This document shows, piece after piece, positions 56,682 through 64,000 of a stretch of DNA of 64,000 nt. The stretch is from Rudaea sp. (GTDB taxonomy: Bacteria > Pseudomonadota > Gammaproteobacteria > Xanthomonadales > Rhodanobacteraceae): contig JARLJU010000067.1 in NCBI GenBank assembly GCA_031291055.1, positions 1 to 64,000 on the forward strand, in the 5' to 3' direction. Made by a program: the position numbers and the translations under genes. The number at the start of each line of letters is the position of its first letter. The first letter of the stretch is position 1. The notes under the pieces are model-generated. The model did no database searches and was not told the origin of the DNA. It saw only the letters and a list, made by a program, of their open reading frames with translations.

Positions 56682-59600
56682 GGGCTGCTCCAAACGAGGA
56701 TTGCGGCGCGGACTTGTGGCCATAGCGCCGATGGACGATGCTGAATACGACAGGTACGAAAAACAGGGTCGCCGCCGTGGCGAAGACAAGGCCGCCAATC
56801 ACTGCGCGGCCGAGCGGCGCGTTCTGTTCGCCGCCTTCGCCCAGGCCCAGCGACATCGGCGCCATGCCGATGATCATCGCCAGTGCCGTCATCAGCACAG
56901 GACGCAGACGGACGAAACCGGCTTCGAGCGCGGCCGCGGTCGCATCGCCAAGTTCGTTCAACTTCTCGCGTGCGAAACTGATCACCAGCACGCTGTTTGC
57001 GGTGGCCACGCCCATGCACATGATCGCGCCGGTCAAGGCCGGTACCGACAATGTGGTATGCGTCGCAAACAGCATCCACACGATGCCGGCGAGCGCGGCC
57101 GGCAACGCCGTGATGATCACGAACGGATCGCTCCATGACTGGAAATTCACGACGATCAGGAAATAGATCAGCACGATCGCGCCGAGCAGACCGAACAGCA
57201 ATCCGGAGAATGCACTGTTCATCGTCTTGACCTGGCCGAGCAGGGCTACCGTGGTGCCCTTGGGTTTGTCCTTGGCATTGGCGTCGATGATTCTCTGTAC
57301 CTCGGCGGCGATGGAGCCGAGGTCGCGGCCCTGCGTCGTCGCGTAGATCTGCACCATCGGCTGGATGTCATACTGCGAAACGACCGCGCTGGCGTTGCCG
57401 CGGCGGATCGTGGCGATACCGCCGAGCACTTGTGGAGTCGTCGCGCCAGGCGCGTTGATCGGCAGGTTCTGCAGTTCTTCGAGCGAATCGATCCTATACT
57501 GCGGCGTCTGCATCACGATCGGGTACGACACGCCGTTCTGCGGATTGAGCCAGAAGGTCGGGGCAACCTGGCTGGAGCCGGCCAGATTGACGACGAGACT
57601 GTTGGTCACGTCGCGCTCGGTCACCCCGGCGTACTGCGCGCGCGTGCGATCGACGTCGACGTTGAGCGTCGGCGCGGTCACGGCTTGCTGGATGCGCGCG
57701 TCTGCCACGCCCGGCACATGGCGAATCTGATCAATCAGTTTGTTCGCGTAGGCGAAATTGGCATCGATGCTGTTGCCGCGAATCTGCACATCGATCGGCG
57801 CCGGCGCGCCGAAATTGAGAATCTGGCTGACGATATCGGCAGGCAGGAACGCGAACGTCATGCCCGGAAAACGCCGCGGCAGCTCCTCACGCAGACGGCG
57901 CACGTAACCTTCGGTCGGTGCATGGCCTTCCTTCAGCGAGATCTGGATATCGCCATCCTGCTCACCGATCGTGCCGGTGTTGTTGTAGATCGTGTTGATG
58001 CTCGATATGTAGCTGCCGACGTTGTCGACCATCGCGCTCATCTCGTCTTGCGGAATGATTTCGCGGATTGCTTTCTGCACCTCGGCGAAACGCGCAGCGG
58101 TTTCTTCCACGCGCGTACCGATCGGCGCGCGTGCATGCATCAGGATCTGCCCGCCATCGACTTTGGGAAAGAAGTTGCGGCCGACAAAAGGCAGCAGCAG
58201 GAACGACGCGACGACGAAGGTCAGAAAGCCGGCCACAAAGACTTTGCGATGCTCGATCGCGAGCCTGAGCAGATCGTGGTAGCCGGCGCGCATGCGGATG
58301 AAGCGTGCTTCGAATCCGCGCTGGAAACGCACCAGCGGATTGTTCGATGCGGGCGCGTCGATCACGTTGCCATGGTCATCGACATGCGGCGCGTGCTTTT
58401 GCAGCAGGTATTTCGCCATGGTCGGCACCAGGGTGCGCGAGAGCACGAACGAAAAAATCATTGCGAAGATGACCGCCTCGGCCATCGGCACGAACAGATA
58501 ACGCGCTACGCCTTCGAGGAAGAACATCGGTATGAACACGATGCAGATGCACAGCAGCGAGACGAAGGCCGGTATGACGATCTGCGCCGCACCGTCCATG
58601 ATCGCGGTTTCCACTTCCTTGCCGTGCTCCAGATGCCAGTTGATGCTCTCGATCGTCACCGTGGCCTCGTCGACGAGAATGCCGACCGCGAGGGCAAGAC
58701 CGCCGAGGGTCATGATGTTCAGCGTCTCGCCCATCGCCGACAGCGTGATGATCGCGCCCAGAATCGACAGCGGGATCGACACCGCCACGATCAGGGTCGA
58801 ACGCCAGCTGCCGAGGAACAGCAGGATCATCAGGCTGGTCAATGCCGCCGCGATCACGCCTTCCTTGACCACGCCGCTGATCGCATTGCGCACGAACATC
58901 GACTGATCGCCGATGGGTTTCACTTCGAGATTGTCCGGCAGCGTTGGTTTGAGTTCCTCGGCCAGCTTCTTGATGCCATCGATGATGTCCAGGGTCGATG
59001 TCGTTCCATTCTTGAACACCGACATCAGCACCGAACGGCCGCCATCGACATGGACGATGTTGCCTTGTACGGCATTGCCGTCGCGCACACTGGCGACGTC
59101 ATGCAGGTAGATCACCGTGCCGTTGACCGTCTTGATCGGGAGATTGGCGATATCGTTCAGATCGGACGGCGCGTTATTGAGATTGACGGCGTACTCGAGA
59201 TCACCAATTTTCTGCGTGCCTGCCGGCGTCAGCAGGTTTTGTGCGGCCAGCGTATTGGCCACATCCTGGCCGGTGAGTCCGCGCGCCTGCAAAGCCGCCG
59301 TGTCCAGATCGATCTGCACCTGGCGCGACTTGCCACCGAACGGATACGGAATCGCGGCGCCCGGCACCGAGACCAGGCGCGTGCGCAGCTGGTTCATCGC
59401 CAGGTCCGCCAGCGTCTGCTCGGTCAATCCCTTGCCGGACAACGCCAGCTGCAGGATCGGTACCGTTGATGCGCTGTAATTGACGATCAACGGCGGCGTT
59501 GCGCCGGGGGGCATCTGCTTGATCAGCGTCTGCGCAATCGCGGTGACCTGCGCGTTGGCGATACTGACGTTTACCGACGGGTGGAAGAATATCTTGACGA

Positions 59601-59874
59601 TGCCGAAACCGGTATACGAAGTCGCCTCGATATGCTCAATATCGTTGACCGTCGTTGTCAGCGCGCGTTCGAACTGAGTGGTGATGCGCCCGGACATCTG
59701 GTCCGGCGGCAGGCCGGTGTATTGCCATGCGACCGCGATGATCGGAATATTGATGTTGGGGAAGATGTCGGTTGGCGTGCGCAGTGCGGCCAGCGGCCCG
59801 ATGATGAGGATCAGCAGGGCGAGCACGATGAACGTATAGGGGCGCGATAACGCGATGCGGACGATGCCTAACAT
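56668..59874 (-). CDS. RND efflux permease, distinct subgroup (helix-4 Asp-Glu pair)
   Basis: A 1068-residue inner membrane transporter with typical RND topology. It starts MLGIVRIALSRPYTFIVLALLILIIGPLAALRTPTDIFPNINIPIIAV, followed by the first large periplasmic loop. In helix 4 the proton-relay motif reads LALAVGILVDEATVTIESINWHLEHG; the second acidic residue is Glu rather than Asp. This marks a subgroup found with NodT-type channels, to my knowledge, and separate from the AcrB-like permease at 18.3 kb. The gene ends inside the adaptor start. A histidine kinase gene stands 110 bases upstream on the same strand. Confidence 0.92.
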   Translation of the reverse strand: MLGIVRIALSRPYTFIVLALLILIIGPLAALRTPTDIFPNINIPIIAVAWQYTGLPPDQMSGRITTQFERALTTTVNDIEHIEATSYTGFGIVKIFFHPSVNVSIANAQVTAIAQTLIKQMPPGATPPLIVNYSASTVPILQLALSGKGLTEQTLADLAMNQLRTRLVSVPGAAIPYPFGGKSRQVQIDLDTAALQARGLTGQDVANTLAAQNLLTPAGTQKIGDLEYAVNLNNAPSDLNDIANLPIKTVNGTVIYLHDVASVRDGNAVQGNIVHVDGGRSVLMSVFKNGTTSTLDIIDGIKKLAEELKPTLPDNLEVKPIGDQSMFVRNAISGVVKEGVIAAALTSLMILLFLGSWRSTLIVAVSIPLSILGAIITLSAMGETLNIMTLGGLALAVGILVDEATVTIESINWHLEHGKEVETAIMDGAAQIVIPAFVSLLCICIVFIPMFFLEGVARYLFVPMAEAVIFAMIFSFVLSRTLVPTMAKYLLQKHAPHVDDHGNVIDAPASNNPLVRFQRGFEARFIRMRAGYHDLLRLAIEHRKVFVAGFLTFVVASFLLLPFVGRNFFPKVDGGQILMHARAPIGTRVEETAARFAEVQKAIREIIPQDEMSAMVDNVGSYISSINTIYNNTGTIGEQDGDIQISLKEGHAPTEGYVRRLREELPRRFPGMTFAFLPADIVSQILNFGAPAPIDVQIRGNSIDANFAYANKLIDQIRHVPGVADARIQQAVTAPTLNVDVDRTRAQYAGVTERDVTNSLVVNLAGSSQVAPTFWLNPQNGVSYPIVMQTPQYRIDSLEELQNLPINAPGATTPQVLGGIATIRRGNASAVVSQYDIQPMVQIYATTQGRDLGSIAAEVQRIIDANAKDKPKGTTVALLGQVKTMNSAFSGLLFGLLGAIVLIYFLIVVNFQSWSDPFVIITALPAALAGIVWMLFATHTTLSVPALTGAIMCMGVATANSVLVISFAREKLNELGDATAAALEAGFVRLRPVLMTALAMIIGMAPMSLGLGEGGEQNAPLGRAVIGGLVFATAATLFFVPVVFSIVHRRYGHKSAPQSSFGAAHVTA

Positions 59875-59984
59875 GCAGACGATCCGTGCAGATGTTGCGG
59901 TGCACGAATTATCGGGCCGGCGCGACCGCTTCCGAAGACCGCGCGCATGAAGATTTGTTCATGTTCGCGCGCAACTTCCCCGCA

Positions 59985-61430
59985 CTAGGTCGTGCGAGCG
60001 CCCGCATCCTGGCAAGGCCAGCAGTAAACCGTCATGCGCGCGCCGCCGCTGCGGCCTTCCCCGGCGTTGTCAGCAATCTCGAAACAGTAACCATGCAGCT
60101 TGGCAATCGCGGCAACGACGGACAGGCCCAATCCGTGCCCCGTGCCGTCGTCATCGCCAAGCGTGGTCTTGCTGCGATAGAAACGCCGCAGCACCGCCTG
60201 GCGTTCGCTGGCGGGAATACCCGGGCCGCTATCGAGCACGTCGATGCGCGCGCCTGCGGCCTGCGCGCTTGCACATAGTTCGATCCGGCCCTGCGCGGGT
60301 GTGAACTTGATCGCGTTGTCGACCAGATTGCTGATCGCTTCAAACAGCAGGTGTGCGTCCGCCTGCAGCGGCGGCAGGGCCGCGGCGGTGAGCGTGAAGA
60401 CGATATTTTTTTCCTCGGCCAATGGCGCATAAAGCTCGTGTATGCGTTGCAGCGTCTCGCCAAGATCGACTTCGCCGAATCCGGCACGACGGCGCAGATC
60501 CTCGAGTTCGGAAATGCGCAACAGCGCGCGGAAACGGTCGAGCAGCGCGTCAACATCGGCGATGCAGCGCTCGATCATGCCGGCGCGCGGGTCGTCCGCC
60601 TGGCTCTGCTGTTGGACGCGATATAACAGCGTGCGCAGCCGCGTCAACGGCGTGCGCAGATCATGGGCGATGCTGTCGGACACTCCTTTCACTTCACCGA
60701 GCAGGCGCTCGACCTGATCGAGCATGCGGTTGACGATGGTCGCGAGCATGTCCAGTTCATCGCGCCGGTCCGATACCGGCAGGCGCGCGCCCAGATCGCC
60801 GCGCATGATCGGCTGGATCGCGGTTTCGATCCTGCGCACACGCTTGAGCGGACCGCGGCTGAGCAGGAATCCGCCGATGAGACCGGGGATCAGCATGAGC
60901 GAAAGTGCCCAGCCAAGCGCGCTGCGCGTCATCGCGCCGATGCGGTCGGCAACGCTGGTATAACGGGCGAGCACGAGCATGTCACCGGACTCCAGACGCA
61001 GGGCCACGGCAAGTGCACGCGCGCTGTGTTCGCCATTCACGGCCTGCACGCCGTTGGGCAGCGGATGAATCAGTCCGTCCGGCGGCAGGCTTTCGGGCAG
61101 CCGATCGATGTTGCCGGACAGATACGCGCCCCTGGTGTCGAACAGGCCGTAGAACATGACGCCGCGCAGATCCAGTTCGCTGGTCGCTGCCAGCATGAGC
61201 GGCAGGCGTACGCGCTCGACACTGGCCAGATAGTGCACGCGCTGCTGGAGAATCTCGCCGACGATCTGATCCAGGTATTGCGTCGTCTGCCAGCTGATCG
61301 TGCCGATCAGCACGATGCTCCAGAGCAGGAAGAAGGCGCCATAGATGACGATCAGGCGCGTCGTGCTTGGGTGCCAGCGTACGCCGACCGGGGCCGGCGC
61401 AAGATCATCCTGATCCGCCATCCGATTCAT
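59985..61430 (-). CDS. Sensor histidine kinase, partner of the adjacent OmpR-type regulator
   Basis: A 481-residue membrane sensor. Two transmembrane helices bound a periplasmic domain: about residues 26-46 (LIVIYGAFFLLWSIVLIGTI) and 170-192 (ALGWALSLMLIPGLIGGFLL). A HAMP linker follows. The phosphoacceptor is His256 in SDSIAHDLRTPLTRLR. The N-box (EAISNLVDNAIKF) and GHGLGLSVVAAIAKLHG (G-box) form the ATP-binding domain. The start ATG overlaps the stop of the regulator gene (ATGA). The RND permease begins 110 bases downstream in the same direction. The signal sensed is unknown; efflux substrates or envelope stress are likely guesses. Confidence 0.93.
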   Translation of the reverse strand: MNRMADQDDLAPAPVGVRWHPSTTRLIVIYGAFFLLWSIVLIGTISWQTTQYLDQIVGEILQQRVHYLASVERVRLPLMLAATSELDLRGVMFYGLFDTRGAYLSGNIDRLPESLPPDGLIHPLPNGVQAVNGEHSARALAVALRLESGDMLVLARYTSVADRIGAMTRSALGWALSLMLIPGLIGGFLLSRGPLKRVRRIETAIQPIMRGDLGARLPVSDRRDELDMLATIVNRMLDQVERLLGEVKGVSDSIAHDLRTPLTRLRTLLYRVQQQSQADDPRAGMIERCIADVDALLDRFRALLRISELEDLRRRAGFGEVDLGETLQRIHELYAPLAEEKNIVFTLTAAALPPLQADAHLLFEAISNLVDNAIKFTPAQGRIELCASAQAAGARIDVLDSGPGIPASERQAVLRRFYRSKTTLGDDDGTGHGLGLSVVAAIAKLHGYCFEIADNAGEGRSGGARMTVYCWPCQDAGARTT

Positions 61431-62107
61431 GCGGGTGCCCCGAGCGTATAGCCGCAGCCGCGCACTGTGCGGATCAGCGGGGGCAGATCGCCGCCGTCGA
61501 CCTTGCGCCGCAGCCGCGCGATGTGCACATCGATCACGTTGGTCCCCGGATCAAAGTGATAGCCCCAGACGTTTTCAAAGATCATCGTGCGCGTCAGCAC
61601 CTGCTCGGAATTCCGCATCAGGAATTCGAGCAGGCGGAATTCGATCGGCAGCAATTCGAGAATTACGCCGCCGCGGCGCGCGCGACGCGCGATCAGATCC
61701 AGCTCCAGATCGCCGGTGCGCAAGACCGTGTCCGGCACGCTTCCACGCTGGCGCCGCAGCAGCACTTCGATGCGTGCCGCCATCTCGTCGGGAGCGAAGG
61801 GCTTGGTCAGGTAATCATCGCCGCCGGCGCGCAGACCGCGCACGCGTGCATCAACATCGCTCAGCGCGCTGATCATGAGCACTGGCGTGTCGATCCCCGC
61901 ACGGCGCAATTCGGTCACGATGGCAAGCCCGTCCAATCCCGGCAGCATGCGGTCCAGCGTGATCGCGTCGTAAGTGCCGGACATCGCCTTGTCGAGACCG
62001 ATCTGACCGTCGCCGATGTGCTCGACTTCGTTGCCATGAGCCTTGAGCTCGGCAACGATCTCGCGCGCCGTCACCGGATCATCCTCGATGGTCAAGATCC
62101 TGGCCAT
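61427..62107 (-). CDS. OmpR/PhoB-family response regulator
   Basis: A 226-residue DNA-binding regulator. The receiver domain has Asp9/Asp10 in IEDDP, the phosphoacceptor Asp52 in AITLDRMLPGLDG, Ser80 in VLMISA near the switch, and Lys102 in YLTKPF. The winged helix near 130-225 carries ELLPIEFRLLEFLMRNSEQVLTRTMIFENVWGY and NVIDVHIARLRRKVDGG, which match OmpR-type wings. Its stop overlaps the kinase start by four bases. Kinase, pump, adaptor and channel genes follow on the same strand, so it probably controls its own operon. The upstream gap to dsbD (62108-62335) shows no clear promoter boxes. Confidence 0.95.
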   Translation of the reverse strand: MARILTIEDDPVTAREIVAELKAHGNEVEHIGDGQIGLDKAMSGTYDAITLDRMLPGLDGLAIVTELRRAGIDTPVLMISALSDVDARVRGLRAGGDDYLTKPFAPDEMAARIEVLLRRQRGSVPDTVLRTGDLELDLIARRARRGGVILELLPIEFRLLEFLMRNSEQVLTRTMIFENVWGYHFDPGTNVIDVHIARLRRKVDGGDLPPLIRTVRGCGYTLGAPA

Positions 62108-62335
62108 GAACCTGCAGCCGCTTGGGCAGACATGACCAATGGTATAGCAGACCCGGGGGCGCTGGCGCCCGATTCCTGCCGCGACGCGAACTCATGCATG
62201 CGATCGTGGTCGATATGGCGATCGGCCCGCGGCAACATCGGGCCTCGGTAGGTGCGTTGCGCGGGCCAATGCAATTCTTGCGCGCCCGTGCCGGTCCTGC
62301 TGCCATCCCCTCCTCGAACCTGCGACAATTCGCGA

Positions 62336-64000
62336 ATGAATCGACTGCTGACATTTTGCGCGGTGTTCCTTGCCTTCGGCATCCATCCCGGCTCCCATGC
62401 TGCCGACGCGGACAACCTGCTGCCGGTCGACCAGGCGTTCCGCGTCGACGCCAGGGCGGTGGATCGCCGGACGATCCAGCTCGATTTCGCGATCGCCGAC
62501 GACTACTACCTTTATCGCGAACGGATCAAAACCCGGAGCATCGATCCGGCCGTGACATTCGACGCGCTCGATCTGCCGGCAGGCGAGAAAAAGCACGACG
62601 AGTTTCTCGGCGATGTCGAGGTCTATCACCATGGCTTTTCCGCCATCCAGCATCTGACCGCATCGGCAACCGCGGACAAGATCGCGCTGGAACTGCGCTA
62701 TCAGGGCTGCCATCAGGTCGATCCGAAAATCTGCTTTCCGCCGCAGAAGGTCGCGCTGAGTATAGTTTTACCAAAAGTAGACGCCGGCACGGCACCCGCC
62801 TCGCTCGGCGCCGCGTTGTCCGCACCGGTAGGAAGTTCGCTCCTCGGCGGCGGCACGCCGCTGCCGGCCGAGCAGGCCTTCGTGTTCGAGACGATCGCCA
62901 CCGGACCGAACGAAGTCCTGGCGCGCTTCACCATGCCCAGGAGCTACTACCTGTATCGCGACAAGACCTTTTTCACGGCCGATGGCGCCAGTCTCGGCAC
63001 ACCGCAATGGCCACCGGGCAAGGAACACACTGATGCGAATTTCGGCGCGACCACGGTCTATTTCGACCAGGTTGAGGTGCCGATTGCGCTGACACGCAGC
63101 GGCGCGTCGGGACAGACAATCGCACTCACCGCCAGCTTTCAGGGTTGCCTGGAGAACAGTGTCTGCTATCCAGTGATGACGCGAACCGTGAATGTCACGC
63201 TGCCGGCTGCCGACGCAAGCAATCCTGCCAATGCCGCGCCGGCAACGGCGGTGACGTCGTCGGCAACTGGCAGCGAAGACGGCGACAGCCGTTTCCGGCA
63301 TGCGCTGAACGGCTCGCTGTGGCTGGTGTTCGGCGCGTTTTTCCTCGCCGGACTGGGACTGGCTTTCACCCCCTGCGTATTCCCGATGATTCCCATCCTG
63401 TCCGGCATCATCGCCGGCGCCGGCGACAGTATTTCGACCCGGCGCGCCTTGCTGCTCTCGTTCGTCTACATTCTGGCGAATGCGGTGATCTTCACGATCG
63501 CCGGCGTGATCGCCGGCCTCGCCGGCAAGAATCTGCAGGCCGCGTTCCAGACGCCCTGGGTGCTGTGGACCTTCGCCGGCATGTTTGTGCTGATGGCCCT
63601 GTCGATGTTCGGTTTCTACGAGCTGCAATTGCCCAGTTCCTGGCAATCGAAAATCGCCAATGTCAGCAACAAGCAATCTGGCGGCTCGCTGACCGGCGTG
63701 GCAATCATGGGCGCGTTGTCGGCCTTGATCGTCGGCCCCTGCGTCACGCCGCCGCTCGCCGTCGCGGTCCTGTACATTGCGCAGAAACACGACGCGTTTC
63801 TCGGCGGCTTCGCCCTTTTCGCGCTGGCCCTGGGCATGGGCGCGCCGCTGGTGGTGTTCGGCGCCAGCGCCGGCAAACTGCTCCCGCGCGCCGGTGCGTG
63901 GATGGATGCGGTCAAGGCGGTATTCGGCGTGAGCTTCCTCGCGCTGGCGATATGGATGCTCTCGCGCATACTCGACAGCGGCTGGATCATGCTCATGGGC
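62336..64000 (+). CDS. dsbD: Thiol:disulfide interchange protein DsbD (3' end cut off), with two N-terminal alpha-type domains
   Basis: Carries electrons from cytoplasmic thioredoxin to periplasmic disulfide isomerase and cytochrome c maturation. The window holds 555 residues. After a signal peptide (about 1-22) come two DsbD-alpha-like domains in tandem: residues about 27-145, with the cysteine pair in YQGCHQVDPKICFPP, and about 170-285, with FQGCLENSVCYP. Most DsbD proteins have only one. The membrane domain starts near residue 325; its cysteines are in FTPCVFPMIP and IVGPCVTPPL. The C-terminal thioredoxin-like gamma domain is beyond the right edge. The gene is divergent from the response regulator gene over 228 bases that show nothing else certain. 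Confidence 0.9.
   Translation, partial: MNRLLTFCAVFLAFGIHPGSHAADADNLLPVDQAFRVDARAVDRRTIQLDFAIADDYYLYRERIKTRSIDPAVTFDALDLPAGEKKHDEFLGDVEVYHHGFSAIQHLTASATADKIALELRYQGCHQVDPKICFPPQKVALSIVLPKVDAGTAPASLGAALSAPVGSSLLGGGTPLPAEQAFVFETIATGPNEVLARFTMPRSYYLYRDKTFFTADGASLGTPQWPPGKEHTDANFGATTVYFDQVEVPIALTRSGASGQTIALTASFQGCLENSVCYPVMTRTVNVTLPAADASNPANAAPATAVTSSATGSEDGDSRFRHALNGSLWLVFGAFFLAGLGLAFTPCVFPMIPILSGIIAGAGDSISTRRALLLSFVYILANAVIFTIAGVIAGLAGKNLQAAFQTPWVLWTFAGMFVLMALSMFGFYELQLPSSWQSKIANVSNKQSGGSLTGVAIMGALSALIVGPCVTPPLAVAVLYIAQKHDAFLGGFALFALALGMGAPLVVFGASAGKLLPRAGAWMDAVKAVFGVSFLALAIWMLSRILDSGWIMLMG

Noticed and set aside
57430..59469. 679-codon open frame opposite the RND permease
   Set aside because: Antisense shadow; composition is Arg/Asp/His/Gln-rich and no motif is seen.

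Overview
The window is high-GC, gene-dense DNA from a gammaproteobacterium, most probably of the Xanthomonadales/Rhodanobacteraceae (Dokdonella- or Rudaea-like). This is inferred from the pyrophosphate-dependent phosphofructokinase next to adk and a K+-independent H+-pyrophosphatase, the LPS/lipid A genes (waaA, lpxL), a TIGR02999-type ECF sigma factor paired with a TPR Ser/Thr kinase, and long secreted DUF11 proteins ending in FADGFE. No tRNA, rRNA, CRISPR array, transposase or phage gene was recognised. The window looks like an ordinary chromosomal segment, with some lineage-specific accessory genes at 9.5-12.7 kb and 41-51 kb.

Layout. 0-6.5 kb: mpl (cut by the left edge), a small membrane protein and adk on the minus strand. 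Then a plus-strand pyrophosphate block: PPi-phosphofructokinase, H+-pyrophosphatase and soluble pyrophosphatase. 6.5-9.4 kb: a GT39/ArnT-like transferase and a DUF2333 protein. 9.5-12.7 kb: an unusual convergent set. A two-gene aspartyl-hydroxylase-like plus sulfotransferase operon faces a single gene that fuses the same two domains. 12.8-15.6 kb: thiC under a TPP riboswitch, translationally coupled to an uncharacterised membrane protein. 15.7-23.7 kb: a DUF3016 protein, a TetR regulator divergent from an RND adaptor/permease pair, a Pcm-like methyltransferase and TolC. 23.8-33.9 kb: envelope biogenesis, with waaA, lpxL, a DUF2339/DUF3999 membrane pair, GT2, O-antigen ligase, GT4 and a small zinc-binding protein.

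34-41 kb: Yip1 protein, YceI, nitroreductase, ELM1-like protein and glnE. 41-51 kb: a frameshifted Calx-beta/FG-GAP remnant, an ECF sigma factor and Ser/Thr kinase-TPR protein, a secreted di-haem cytochrome and a 1428-residue secreted beta-propeller/DUF11 protein. 51.8-53.9 kb: groES-groEL behind a clear promoter and CIRCE element. 54-62.1 kb: a five-gene minus-strand run of response regulator, histidine kinase, RND permease, adaptor and NodT-type outer membrane channel, probably one self-regulated efflux operon. The right edge cuts dsbD.

Points most worth a second look: the duplicated and fused hydroxylase/sulfotransferase module; an octamer, TATACTTT, present eight times on the two strands in this GC-rich DNA, half of them inside conserved genes using AT-rich codons; the shared C-terminal FA(D/N)GFE tag on two secreted proteins; and a DsbD with two tandem N-terminal thiol domains. 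All functions are inferred from sequence reading; no database search was possible.
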